From assembly GCF_000006565.2 (NCBI RefSeq), contig NC_031468.1, positions 682,001-746,000 on the forward strand: a DNA stretch of 64,000 nucleotides, given 5' to 3'. The notes under the pieces were generated by a model. It was not told the DNA's origin. It did no database searches and worked only from the letters and a program-made list of their open reading frames with translations. Position 1 is the first letter of the stretch. The number at the start of each line of letters is the position of its first letter. This DNA is from Toxoplasma gondii ME49 (taxonomy: Eukaryota; Apicomplexa; Conoidasida; Eucoccidiorida; Sarcocystidae). Positions 36,742-48,597 of the stretch are shown piece by piece. The position numbers and the translations under genes were made by a program.

Positions 36742-37214
36742 GCATGGAACAGAGCAACAGGGGACCGAGACTCTGTACATAACCGAAATAGGGACTTAGT
36801 TACATATGGCCTTGACTATACATGCGCTTGCCTGACTGTTGATCCTTGCTCGCACGTATGACACAGACTTGGGAATTGCCGCCGACCTTTGTGTTGCAGA
36901 CAATTTTAGGATGTGGCTCGACACTTTACTAAATTCATTTCGAGAGACTTGACGACTAGCCATAGTTTTCATGGCTGTGACCGAAAAGGAGCGGTCACGA
37001 TTTGACGACACACGCCACCGACAAGCTGGGCGCTGGAGCAGCCAGCATTTTGAAGAACATCGTCTGCCCTGACATCTCCTCATGCCTCAACATCTCCCTC
37101 AAAAGATGAAAGAATCAACGGATGTGTACATGCCACATATCAAAACCGAGTATGACGACAGGCAGCTTTCGTTCCTCACACACGCTATTGCACAGAAAAT
37201 CCCGAGTCACTGCC

Positions 37215-37286
37215 GGGCGGATGGTGTAGTGGTATCACGCCTGATTTGCATTCAGGAGGTCCCGGGATCGATCCCCGGTCCGTCCA
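37215..37286 (+). tRNA. tRNA-Ala (UGC), copy 2
   Basis: Same 72 bases as the copy at 35905-35976, on the opposite strand, with anticodon TGC and discriminator A. The flanks are unrelated to those of copy 1. No T4 run follows within about 100 bases, unlike copy 1, so its termination signal is not obvious. Its end lies 20 bases from the proposed stop codon of the minus-strand candidate gene. Confidence 0.95.
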
Positions 37287-37306
37287 CGCTTGCTGCTCGA
37301 AGTGAT

Positions 37307-38780
37307 TCACATTCGTTGTTGCTGTTTCTGGTATATACTTGTACTAATGTTTACTTCCTTCTTTGATATGGAGTCTGGGACATAGTAAAAGGGAGTGTTA
37401 AACTTCTCGGCCTCAATCAGCTCGAGTAGCGCCGCTGGAGACAGAGTAAATAATCAGGTGAGTGAGGTACTATAGCTACATCTGAATCGACCAATAATGG
37501 AGCTTTTATGGCCGAGATTTTGCTTTCTGCGTGCAGTTGTCTTGCACATCACGGCGGCTGGGATCTGATTCTGTTCTAAAGGAGGAGGAGGACGGGAGAC
37601 AACGTGGCCGAGCGGTTAAGGCGGTGGCCTGCTAAGCCATTGGGTTCTGCCCGCGCAGGTTCGAATCCTGCCGTTGTCGGCAAAAGCGGCACTTGACAAA
37701 TTGAGAAAGCGCTACTGTTTGTATACACTAAGCGTCTTTAGAGTTTTTTCTCCGTTTTGCGCGTTTTCAGTCAAAGCACCCCTGATTCTGCAAGGGCATG
37801 CAATCTGAACGAGACTGGCAACATCCGCCCGATCGTGGCGCAACAGTGCAGTAATAAATTGCTGATGCTCACCTGCTCTACAACCTTCTGCAATCAATTA
37901 AAAGTGATGCTGTGACTTCTCAGACCTGTGCGTTCTAACTTTGTGAGGGAGGGAGGGGGGGTTGAGCTTTTCGTTGCGAGGGAAACGACCGCCTGTTCTG
38001 CGTCCCTGGTCTTCGACGAAACTTCGCCAAACGGTGTAGTGCATTTCAGGCGAGAAATTTGAACCCAGAAATCCGATAGAATTCGATGCTACACTCCAAG
38101 GTGAAAACCCGCTACTTCGCAATGTTCGCGGAAAAAAGCAAATTTGTTTCTTCCCTAACGGCCTGACGTCACTCTTGGCGTCTCTTCAAACAAAACGGCA
38201 GGTCCTGGGATTTTGACAGTAACACCGGTCGGAGCTCTGAGGTGTCAGAGAAATTTCTGTTGTAAAATTGCTAAGAGAAATGGAAATATCAGTGAGCAAG
38301 TGACTTCCACCCTTCACAGGAAACGCTAAGAACCCAACTGCATACGCCGGCACAGCGGTCGCGCCTTTCTCTGCGCCTCTCATTTGAGGCGTCAGCTTTT
38401 GAGGTAAAACAAACGAGTTAATTGCTCCTCACCTGTGGATAAAGTTTTCACCAGACTCTCCTCCCGCCTGCGGGGATTTTCTCGTGTACCACTGTCTCTT
38501 TCTGTGAAACTTGTGTCGCAGTACGGCTGATGAGTTGCGTAACACGCACGGTACGGTCCCTAGATAAGGAAAGTTCAAAACCCGTAGTTTTTCAAGAAGA
38601 CTCAGGAGATTTACGCACATTTCTCAGGAGTTCGTGGCTAACGTTAGAATCCCCGGCTAAATCGAGCAGCACCTGAAAGGAATCTTTGCCAATGACACGC
38701 AACGAAAGTTTCCCCCTTGTGTGACGGTCTGACTTGATGATGTATTTCGTTTCATCGAAGGCGACCACGTGCATAGTCAT
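37307..38780 (-). CDS. Candidate multi-exon gene, function unknown
   Basis: A spliced minus-strand gene is suggested by linked exons. ATG at 38780 follows an acceptor (ttccacag) with an in-frame stop, so a 5' untranslated intron is likely. Exon A 38780-38619 (54 codons, with KLSLRVIGKDSF) ends in phase 0. Exon B 38559-38433 continues it to phase 1 (ACAG|gtgagg). Exon C opens at 38370 in the right phase. A stretch near 37945-38097 is open (NFSPEMHYTVWRSF) but its junctions are unclear. A 15-base exon 37887-37873 and the final exon 37434-37307 join in frame to give GCRAAALLELIEAEKF and a stop. No domain is recognised. The middle of the model may be wrong. tRNA-Ser lies antisense within the last intron. 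Confidence 0.4.
37598..37679 (+). tRNA. tRNA-Ser (GCU)
   Basis: An 82-base tRNA with a long variable arm typical of serine. The acceptor stem GACAACG pairs with CGTTGTC and the discriminator is G. The anticodon loop CTGCTAA carries GCT. The A box (GTGGCCGAGCGG) and B box (GGTTCGAATCC) are intact. A T6 run occurs about 60 bases downstream. It lies within the last intron of the minus-strand candidate gene. Confidence 0.95.
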
Positions 38781-40136
38781 TCATGCGATCTGTGGAACAA
38801 ATAACCGTGTCGGGGAACGGCTCGAGCTTTTCCTGCGTAATTATCTCTGTTTTCCTGACAGGGAGTTAAAAGATCTCGCGACCGACGACAACACAACGTA
38901 TTATCTGCAGAGGAGAATTTGTGAGCGACTCTGCCATGTGACAGCCGAAGGCCCACCGCCAGCAGAGAACACCGGAGCGTTTTTCTCGACGAACCGTGAA
39001 ACTGTTTCTGAGTTCCGGTATTTTCACACCAGCACAGCAAGCAGCTTGCCTTCGGTCACCGCAACAGGGATGCGTCTCTCGTATCCGACCCCGCTTCTAT
39101 GAGAAAAGGACGTCGTCAACCACGTTTCAGCCTTCAGAAAGACAAAACGAGATAAAACAACCAGAATATGCACCAAACGCACAGGTGCGTTAAGACACCG
39201 GCCGTCGACCCTTGAGTATCTGCTTTTGTAAGTGCCGCATCTTCCGTTTCGTCATGCCGTTGTTCCCCTGAACGAATACACACATCAGAAAAACGGAGCA
39301 GAAAAAGTGAAGTAGCGGTGAAGAGGAATCAGTTACATCCATCACGCTAGCCGCTAGGTTTCTGAAGTTTTCTGAGTCCGGGGGTCTGCTTATAATGTGA
39401 TAATTACAATCACATGAAAGAATATCGCTTCAGCACAGCAACCCGCCCCCGCCTAAACGACAAACCTCTTCAAACCGCCGCCAGGTTCCCGTCTCCGCCT
39501 CGCGCACCCTCGCTGTCACACGACGGAGACTGTTTCGATGTAAACAGTTCGTCACAAAAATCAAGAGAAATCCGAGCTCAACGACAGCCGCCCAGGCGCC
39601 CCTCTCTCCTCCAGAAACGTCATCAAGACGCATGCCACTCTTCCTCAACCAAGGAAACAAATCTCCGATGAAGAAGACACAGCTCCCCTGCGAAGCCCCC
39701 TAGGCCACCCAAAACGGTTCTTCCTTTTCTAAGAAGATCCATGAAGCTCGAAATCGACAACTGTGTATCTCAGTTATCGAAGACGTCCAGTTCTTTCTGT
39801 TCACGTAAATCTCCACGCAAAATACAACATCCAGAAAAGGAGACACACACCACCTTCGCCTGCAAACCGCTTTCGCGTCTCACGCATACCGAGCTACTCA
39901 CATTTACGCACATACAGTCGTTGAAACTCGCGCCTTGGAAACAGTCTGACGCACAACTGTTCAGGAAAAACTTTAGAAAAACCGTTTATTCTCTTGCCCG
40001 AAACCTATGTTCAGGTCACCTTTTGTAGAATACATAGACACGGTTCAAGAACGCTAAACTGTTTCCCATCAACTACCATAGATTTCGTATCTTGAGCCCC
40101 GACTGCTCTAACTCTATGTGGTTCGTCTCGTCCACA
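38781..40136. other. Intergenic region and LSG1 3' flank
   Basis: The left part should hold the promoter and untranslated exon of the minus-strand candidate gene. The right part is the likely 3' untranslated region of LSG1. Short open frames such as 39414-39671 (+) have no motif support. Confidence 0.45.
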
Positions 40137-43100
40137 TCAATCTGCCGCACGGTCCGGCTCTCCCGGCCTCTCTCCTACATCTCCCAAACTCACCTCCCTG
40201 CAGATGTGACCAGGTTTTTCACCGAGCGCCAGAACGTCCTTATCTGCGCCGACGATCTGAGCAAAGTCTTCGTCGATCGTGAGGTCAAGCAGATCTTGAA
40301 GCAAGCGAGGATCGATGTCCTCGCTAAGGTCCTTTTCTTGCGTCGGCGGCGGAGCTCGAGAGGAAGCCACCGCTGCGAATGCCTTTCCTGCCTCTGCTTC
40401 TGCAGACAATCTGTGTGACATGCGCTTTATCTCTTCCCCACTGTCGTCAAGGGTGCGTTCCCGAGGCGCTGACGAAGAGAGGCGGCTTTGGACTTCACTG
40501 TCGCAGGTCATTCCTCGCTCTGGCCTCGCCATTGCCTCGGCCGCGGGCTCACAGGTGTGCTCCCTTTGTTCGCTTCCCTGGTCACGATCTCCGATTTGCG
40601 CGCCCTGCGCCGCCTTGGCTGCGCCTTCGGTAGCTTTGTCCCCGTCTGGTGGTCCGCCGTTTGCGAAGCTCGCGGCGTTCGTCTGCTCCGTTTCTCTGCG
40701 CTCTTGTTCGCCGTCATAGTAGCGCCCATCAGGCCCTCTGCACGCTGTGACGCGCCCAGACGCATGGTCTTTCAAGACCATCTTTGCCACCCGATACAAG
40801 TCCCACTGGCCGCCCTTCCCTCCTGCGGTGAACCTTCGTTTTTGCGCCAAACTCTCCAAAAACGCAGGCGCGTGCAGCTGCAGCTCTGGAGGAGAAAGGA
40901 CGCCCGCAACTTGACCTCCAGAGACCCGCGGCTCGATCTGACGACCTGCCAGCTTCTTGGAAAGTCGAGGAGGCAACGGCGGAGGCGGGGGCGCGGCCGG
41001 AAGACCGTAGAGCCGAAGCAGCTGCCGCGGGATGCGGTCGCAAAGCAGCTGAATGGAGGGAATGAAGTCTCCTCTGGAACAGAATACGCGAAAAACAAAG
41101 ACACGTTCAGAAGGCATGGGAAGCCCCGTGAACGCTTGGTGCTGTGTCTAAAAAACGCGGCGCTCCATTTCACAAGACGCCATCCACACACACATACCCT
41201 GTCATGCATTGCCCGTCAACCGATTCGTCACACTCCTTCACAGCGTCCCTGATTGGCCCTGAGTCTTGTTCGCTACCAATCGAGGGATCAGCCGAGATGG
41301 AGGCACTGGCACAGTCAGAGAACTGGAACGTCCAATAGCTTCTGAAGTACTGACCCTAGCCTCTCACACTGTGTTGAAAGTGACTCTGTCAAGCACAACG
41401 CACTGCTCTTCTCGTCGCCACTCGTAGAGTCTCAAGGTCCCGGAAGTCACGCGACTTCTACAGCGTAACCGGACATTGAGTTAGCGAAAGACAGCCACTC
41501 GCGCTCGCTTCTCACAATGCCCTTTTTACCCCCACAAGCCCGGTCTGCCCTTCTCTTCCGCCTCCCTTTAACATCGAGGGAGGAGAACAAGGAACGCAGA
41601 GGCAAAAAAGCCAGGTGAGAAAGAGAAAAGGCGTCCAGGAGAGACGAAGCCTGAAAACCAGGAGACCTACCGCATGTGATCCAGCGGCAGGACGCCGTTC
41701 ACCACCAGGTGGTGCTTCGTCGCAACACGTCTTGGAAAGACAAGACCTGGAGAAACAAATAATGCATTTTTCCTCGAGTTCAACACACAGCTGGCCTGCC
41801 GAAAACGGCGGACGCGAACCGGAGAATAGCCTTCAGCTGTGTTCTTTTCCATTCCCCAAGAGAAAGTACTACCGCTACGATTCCCGCTCCTTCCCGCTCT
41901 CGTCGCCACTACCGGAGACCTATGACAGAACGACTGTCGTGTCTTCTCTGCCTTCTAGACACACATGTCCGCCGTACGACAGACAGTTTACTTCCACGGC
42001 ATTCTAGATACATGTTTACTCTTTTCTCGTTTCCTTGCCCTTGCGAGACACGCAACCCCAATACACCTAACAAGACCTCCTCCTTCTCTCTCCCTGCATC
42101 TCTTTCTCTTTCCTTTTCTTCCCTCTGCTCGTCAATCGAAGACGTTGCTTTTCTGCGCCTCGCCACACAGATGTCTCGGTGCGCCTCTCCCCCTCCTGCC
42201 ACCTGCGCATCCCCCTGTTCGCGCCGCCTCTTCAGCTGCTTCTCACATGTCGCCACTCGCTGCCATCTGTCTCCACTGCGTAGCAACTGCCTCTACTGTC
42301 CCTCGTCTGTCTCGAACGGGGGGGGGGCTTGCCTGGACAATCGCAGAGAGTCAGTCCGGTGTCGCCGACGACGAGGGTCTGGAGGTGGCGAGTCTTTCCT
42401 GGCGTTCGCGAAACGGAGACTTTTTTTGATCCCAAGAGCGCATTGATTACGGAGCTTTTGCCCACGTTGGGGAAGCCGACGAGGCCGACGATGAACGGCG
42501 GCGGGGAGGCGAGCAAGGCGCTGTCTTCCGCGCTGCCTTTCTCCGCCTGCTCCCGCCGCTTGTGCGCTGCAAAGGAAGCCAAAAATTGGTCGCGACGCAG
42601 AGAGAGAAGAGCGAGCAGATCCTGGGTCTTGAGCACAGGAGGCGACGAGGCAGAAGTTGCGGGGGAATTTTCCACTTCGTCATCGAGCCAGCACCCGAGA
42701 TACGCTCCGCCTCCCGAGCTGTCCTTGCCCTTGTCTCCTGCGCCTTCCTCCATCTCTTCCGCGTTCTCCTCTTCCTCCGGCTGCTCGTCGTCCTCTTCCT
42801 TTGGGGTCGTCTTCGCCTGCTCACGCCGTTCTCCTTCCTGCTCTCGAGCCTGGTCTGTCAGCTCCTTCAGCGCCGAGAAGAAAACATGACTGACGTTCTC
42901 CTTCTTCAGCGCCTCCGCCCACTTTTGCCGCACACTCGGTGGAATCAAATCTGCCTTGTTGACAACGAGGACGGCCTGAGAGGAACGAGACGCAGACCAC
43001 CGTCGCCAACCGGAGAGAGAGAGACAGATGGAACAGGGAAGAAAAGAGACGGCGAAAGAAGATGAATCGAGGCGAGAAGCACAAGAACCTCCACTGGAGG

Positions 43101-44992
43101 AAGGGGAGAAAAATCCCTCGGGAAGAGGTTCAGGACAAGAAGAAGTAGAAAGATCCGAGGGAGAAGATGAAGGCTAGACGAGGGAAGAAGATGGATAGAC
43201 TGGAGAAAACGAATGAAACGGAGAAGAGTATGGAACAGAGGAAACCATAAAGGTGACCGTATGTAGAGTGCGACTGATATCTGTTACGACGTCTCTGTCT
43301 ATGTTTTTCTCTCTCTTTCTCTGCGGATGCAACGGTCTCTGAAGCGAGTCGCAGGCCTCTCCCCTGATTTTGTGCTTGGCTCTGAGGCGACACAGCTCTC
43401 CGCTCTTTCGACAGATGCCAGGAGCACGCGCAACCTTCCTTTCTTGGAGTCTCTTTGCTTCTCCACTCTCTCACTTCTTTTCTGGAGTCGACTTCCTTGA
43501 CGAACTGTTCGAGGTCGCGGCTGCGGAAGAAGCGGATGTCTCGGCCGTCCACGATCTGCAGCAGAAGGTGACTTTTCTCAACCACCCTCCAGAGCTGGCG
43601 CCAGACGTCTAGATTTCGCTCGAATGGGCTGAGAGAAACGCCTTGTTTTTCTTCCAGAAAAGCAAGTTCGCGCCGCCACCGGAGAAACGCATCGCGCTCG
43701 AGCGCCTCCAGTTCAGCTGCTGTGCGCGGGAGAGCACCTCCAGAGGGGATAGCGTTCGAAGCAGCAGCCTCGACAGGTTCCTTTGACGCGACCGAACAAC
43801 CGGACACAAAAGAACTTTCCTCTTCTTCCTCTGCCCCCTTTCCGTCTTGTTCCTTCTCCTCGTCTTGTTCTTCCTCTTCTTCCCCTTCTTCTTCTTCTTC
43901 CCCTTCTTCTTCTTCTTCTCCTTCACCTTCCTCTTCTTCACCTTCTTCTTCTTCACCTTCTTCTTCTTCACCTTCTTCTTCTTCACCTTCTTCTTCATCT
44001 TCCTCTTGTTTCTCCTCATCTCCTAGCTCTTCTGCTTCCTGTTCTGCGTCTTCCTCTTCCATGTCCTCCTCTCGCAAGTCTTCCTCTTCGTCCGCGAGTT
44101 CGCCGTCTGCGAGAGGACCTTTGGCGCCGGGCGCGGTCAGCCGGGGCTTGGATTTCCCCTTTTTCTTCTTGTCGTCTTCGCGCTGCTTCTTCTTGGACCA
44201 CTTGATCTGTTGCTCGCGGCGGTGGGCGCTCACGAACTCGACGTTATGGATCGTCGCTTCCTCCATCTTGCCTTTGAGGAGGACAGCGACGCGTTGCCTG
44301 TTTTTCTTCTTCCTTTTGCATCTCATCCGCAGCTCCGAGCGCCGCTCTCTCCTGTCCTCCTCCCTTTCGCCTTTCTCGTTCGTTCGCCGTTCGGCGTCTT
44401 CTGCGCCAGCGAACCAGACGACGGGGAAGCGGAAAGGTCGCCGGGGGATCGCGACTTCCTCGTCGTCCTTCTCGCTTCTCTCGCCACCCGCCGCCTTATA
44501 TACGGGTTGCGCCGTGAAGCACGCGCTCTCTTCTTCACTCTTCAGCCAGACCTGCGCCTCCCCCTTGTTGATGAGGAACTGGTCTTGCGACGCGAGAACG
44601 GTGGAGAGGTAGAAATCCAGTTCGGACTGCTGAGTGAGCGACTGCAGGTTGTGGCTGCGTTTCTGCTTCTCGAGAAATGCAGCGTCCATGCTTCGGCCCG
44701 AGAGAAAGTCTAGAAGGTGATGTCTAGTGGAACCTGCAGAGACCGCGATGCCTCGACCTTCGTGTGAAGAAAACGAGGCAGCGACAGCCGGAGAAGACGG
44801 AGATGCAGACGAGAAGGAAGCGAGCGCGGGGAGAAGGTGAGGGTCCTCTCGCTTCTCGGACTTCACAGCCGCGAAATAAGACTCTTGCTGCAGCTGATGC
44901 GCCATCAACCGCTGGTGAAGCAAAGACCGACCGAAGGTACTCGCCCCCGCAGCTCGCTGGCGGCGAGCCTGCGTCTTCTTCGTTCTCGGCAT
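40137..44992 (-). CDS. LSG1: LSG1, circularly permuted GTPase of 60S ribosome maturation
   Basis: Four exons, 44992-43475, 42975-42333, 41746-41671 and 41073-40137, give 1057 residues with all phases closing. LSG1 releases the export adaptor NMD3 from cytoplasmic 60S subunits in yeast and humans. Family landmarks appear in order: an N-terminal LSG1 region with SLTQQSELDFYLST; WRRELAFLEE and PFERNLDVWRQLWRV near residues 445-470; then the permuted GTPase motifs G4 NKAD (about 512-515), G5 SAL, G1 GFPNVGKSS (about 673), G2 TPGKTRH and G3 DCPG (718-721), followed by GLVFP and LPLDHMR. The C-terminus retains IPRQLLRLYG and RFTAGGKGGQWDLYRVA. It is longer than the roughly 640-660 residues usual in yeast and human because of acidic insertions (about 295-405 and between G5 and G1) and a C-terminal extension. 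Intron 2 starts with GC, not GT. A TGAGACG word lies about 390 bases upstream. Confidence 0.95.
41747..42332 (-). other. GC-AG intron within the LSG1 G3 motif
   Basis: The exon ends TGTCCAG and the intron opens GCAAGC followed by a run of ten C, ending in the acceptor CTCCAG. Joining at this point restores DCPGLVFP, as in other LSG1 proteins, and the reading phase of both neighbours. No GT donor nearby would do so. AG|GCAAG is the usual form of the rare GC donor class. Confidence 0.85.
43830..44110 (-). repeat. Glu-rich triplet repeat in LSG1 exon 1
   Basis: Imperfect GAA/GAG runs on the minus strand encode blocks such as GEEEEGEEEEGE (about residues 295-405). They form an acidic, probably disordered insertion that the yeast and human proteins lack at this size. 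The complementary strand is open as a poly-Ser shadow. Confidence 0.85.
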
Positions 44993-45380
44993 CTCGAGTC
45001 AGAATGGGCAGAGAGAACACCGGGGAAGAGAGAGAATGAGGGGAACAGAGACAATGAGCGGAACAGAGAGAACGAGGGGAACAGAGAGAACGAGGAGGAA
45101 AAAAGAAGAGGAGAGAATGAATGAGAAAGAGGGCAGAAGAAGAAGATAGAGGCAAAAAGGAAGTGAAGGAAGGAGAGGACGAAGGAGAGGAAAACAAGAG
45201 AAAGAAACGGGAGACCGTTGAGGGGAACGCTTGAGTGGACTGTTGGAAGCGAAAAAAAGAGAGAAGAAGAGGGAAGAAGAGAGAAGAAAGGAGACGATTG
45301 CCGATGAGAGGGAGAGAAAGCAATTGTCAAAAAAAAGCAGCTGGATGAATTTTCCGCGGTGTCTTCTTTCTCTTTTTCAA

Positions 45381-45387
45381 TGAGACG
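45381..45387 (+). promoter_or_regulatory. TGAGACG promoter word upstream of LSG1
   Basis: Matches the Toxoplasma WGAGACG element and sits about 390 bases upstream of the LSG1 ATG. It is part of a small palindrome, AGACGTCT. Motif-only evidence. Confidence 0.3.
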
Positions 45388-46197
45388 TCTCCTTTTTTCT
45401 TCGGCCCAGCTCCGGAGCAGGCCAAGAGAACGCAGAAACTCCGTTCAGATCCACTCTCTTTCCAACCTTGACAAGAGAGGAAGGACTGGCCGCAAATGCG
45501 ACTTTGGAAAAAAGAAAACTCCCAGAACCACGGGTCCAATGCTCGGCAGAATTGCTGGAAAAAAACCGATCGCGGCGCGCATGCAAAAAGTCCGCAACGC
45601 GAAAAAAAAACGCATGCGAGCAGCACGACGCGCTTTTCCTTGCTCGTCACTCCACAGCTTCAATGTTTCACCTCTTCTTATTTCTCTGCATGCCTTGACA
45701 GAGAGAAGAGACGGAACAGGTCGTCACAGTTCTTGTTGTTCGGCTGGGAGAGAGAACGAAAAGCAGCCACACAGGCAGAGAGACAGCACAGCGTACAGAG
45801 AGGTAGACAAAAAGAGCGCCAGCGGTAGGTAAATGACTGAACTTCCTCTTTTCTTCAGTCGTCGGGTCGTGGGCATCAACGCCCAGAACGCATATTCAGA
45901 AAAGGCTGCTTCAGGATGCAACATTCAAAACTCCAGCTCCGCGACAGCTACAGGAAGATACTTTTCTCTGCGAATCATCCGCTATTTCGTGGTCTCCTAA
46001 AAAGCGAGAGAGACAGAGTCCCATCCAGCTGGCTTACATGCAGAACACTCGACACTTTGGCATTTATCTCGAGAGAACTTGAGAGGAACGGTTAGCAACC
46101 AGGCAACAAAACAATATAAAGAAAACACAAACATACTCTGTTACATTCGTCCACCTAGTATGACGCACGTACACTGACTGATTAACTCTTTTCAGCT

Positions 46198-46384
46198 CTG
46201 TTCATCTTTTTCTACCTGTAAATCTATATCTATTTCTATCTACATCAATCTGTATCCATCTATCTATGCCTATTTTGATCTACCTCTCCATCTGTAAATC
46301 TAAATCCATCTGACGACATCTATCGATCCACCTGCCTACCTCTCTCTATCTTTTCTCAAATCGATCTGTCAACATCTGTCTCTT
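46198..46384. repeat. Degenerate ATCT/ATCTGT tetranucleotide-like tract
   Basis: About 190 bases of imperfect tandem ATCT, CTAT and ATCTGT units on the + strand, in the spacer upstream of LSG1. The period is loose, so it is an old, diverged microsatellite. Confidence 0.8.
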
Positions 46385-48055
46385 TGAATGACCAGTTCCG
46401 GTGTTGTGACGCCTTTTACTAGACGTTGAAGTCAAGCTAGTTGTCGCGAGTACAACGCTTTCTATTAAGCATGTCTCACTCTGCCACGATCGTCTTAAAC
46501 TCCTCTGAGCAGACTTCTCATCGTGTCACCATGTTTCTCATTCTTTTGAACCTGCAGCTTTTCTTTAGCTCTCTCGGCCGATGCCGGGCGACTCCTTCTC
46601 ATGTACAGACATCTTCGCTGCGAGCCGCGAACATGTTTTCCGTCGCTGAATTCAATTTGCAGCGGCTTCGATCCTCGTAAACCGTTCTTCGCCTTAGGCT
46701 TAGGAGGCGCAGCATGGGGAACCCCACGCTCCATGTGCGAAAAGGTGGAAATGAACCAATCGAAGGCCTGTTTTCGAGCTGAACTTCCGGCCTTCAAACT
46801 CTATTGAATCGAGATCAAATGCTTACCTATCAAGTCTACGAAAAAAAATATAAAGAGAACGCGCTTGAAGTTCAAATTTATCTGAAAGACCTTTTTACAA
46901 AAAGATCGAGAAACACTAGCGCATTTGCATAAAAAATGTGCCGAAACGGGACTTCTTTGACCGTGCATTCGAAGGTCTTTTGTGTCAACACAGTTTCAAG
47001 AACAGCCAGATTTGTGCAACGCAGAGAAAAACGCGCTTTTCAAGCAGAAAGTTCCTTGCGTTTTGCTGTTGTGAGTCACATGTCAGGGAAATAGATACCC
47101 AACAGGTGCTCGTGAAGAATTTCCGAATTCCAAGTTTCTGAGTTCCCCAGTGAAGGACGATGGAATGCCGCATGCGCCTTCTGTCCTCTTGCGTAGAGGC
47201 GTTGCGCGAAGGGAATATGCGTCCCCCGCTATGCATGCGGTGTGCGGATGTATTAAAACGCGGTAATGAAACTTCCAAAACTTCAGCGTTCTTTACGTTT
47301 GCTTCTCCACTGTTTTTTGGAGACCCGTAAACTCTCCAAGCCTGAGGCGTCCCCGCCATGAGCCTCAGGCTGACACTGAAGGTCTTCTCGAGAATCAGAA
47401 AACGACAGAGAAGACTGAAGACGGTCGACCAAGCGGAAGGCAGAAGCGGAAAAGAGAGAGAAGAAAAGAAGAGAGGGACGCGTCAGACTGGACGAAATAC
47501 GACGGCAGGGAACTCGCAGAGCAAAGCGAGGCACTCCAGATCGCTGAGGATGTGACGGAACAGCGGGTGGTGAAAAGCAAAATAGAGAGGTGAAAGAGAA
47601 GCGAACAAGGTCGCCAGAAGCGTGGAGAAGAAACAGCGCATAGCAGAACCGTTGCGAGAGCCAGGTCGCAAAACAGCAGAAACGCATGCGACCAAAACAG
47701 GGGATGGGAACCATCAGACAGGAAAAGTTAAAAAGAATAGGATTGGATGAAGCTCACCGGTTCAACAACATGCCGTCACTACTCTCCACTTTCCATGCTG
47801 TTTACGGTTTACACCTTCGCTCTCTTCTTGCCAAGAATTTCACCTCTGTGTACGGTTTCCCTGTCTCCGCTGTCTCCGTTGGGTGCGTTTTCGTCCTTCC
47901 CCCCTGTTCGTTTCGCCGGTATCGCGATTCTCGTCGCGAACGACTCTCCCCACTCCTCATCAGCCGGACGTCGCTCTTCGTTTCGGATTCCCCCGTTCCT
48001 TCGTTGCTCCTTCCACTTCCCCGCCCTCCAAAACAACCATGCTCACATGCACACG

Positions 48056-48084
48056 CATATACATATACATATACATATATATGC

Positions 48085-48118
<34 letters not shown>

Positions 48119-48170
48119 GGATGCATATGTGCATGTATAAATATGTATGCATATGTATGTGTGTGTGTAC
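48056..48170. repeat. TA/CATA/TG microsatellite
   Basis: Composite tract of CATATA, TA and TG repeats, about 430 bases beyond the proposed phosphatase stop. Confidence 0.9.
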
Positions 48171-48597
48171 ATGTGTGCATGTTCGGCACTGGGCACCGAC
48201 ATGCTCGGTCGCGTCAGAGGTTCGTTTTCGACTGCCAGTTTTCTAGGAAGGCAGCTCTGACGCGCGGCAGGCAGGCAGGCGCACAGAGAGACACAAGCAA
48301 GAAGAAACCAGGCAAGGGGACGCCACGGGCGCAGAGAGTCTGAAGAGAGAAAATCTGGCAGATTCACAGATGGGGGCGACGCAGCTGTTCCGTAGACGAG
48401 ACGGTGAGTGTGCAGGAACTGAAAAGAAGCGAGCATCTTCAAGCGAAGACGCCACAGGCGCTAGTTTCACCCGTGAGGCAGAACGAGAGAACAGAACAAA
48501 GTCGACCCCGACCTTTTCCTCTCTCTCCCAGGGCGACGAAGTGCATGCTCTGGACCGTCAGACACGGCTCCTGCAACGCCCTGCCGCTCTTTTTTCT

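Larger units (their letters stand above)
44993..48597. other. Spacer between LSG1 and the phosphatase gene
   Basis: Bases 45000-45350 are purine-rich on the + strand, the presumed LSG1 leader. The rest holds a degenerate ATCT tract and TA/CA repeats listed separately, and the phosphatase 3' flank. Open frames at 45359-45832 and 47686-48343 consist largely of basic or repeat-encoded residues without family resemblance. No gene called. Confidence 0.45.

Noticed and set aside
35813..37366. Open frames containing VVSRLICIQEVPGSIPG on both strands
   Set aside because: The shared peptide is a translation of the two identical tRNA-Ala genes, not a protein domain.
43722..44612. 296-residue + strand open frame full of Ser/Pro
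   Set aside because: It is the complement of the Glu-rich LSG1 exon; GAA/GAG triplets read as Ser on the other strand. The LSG1 reading is supported by family motifs.
47747..48343. 198-residue + strand open frame
   Set aside because: Its middle is repeat-encoded ([13 protein letters not shown]) from TA/CATA microsatellites, with no motif on either side.
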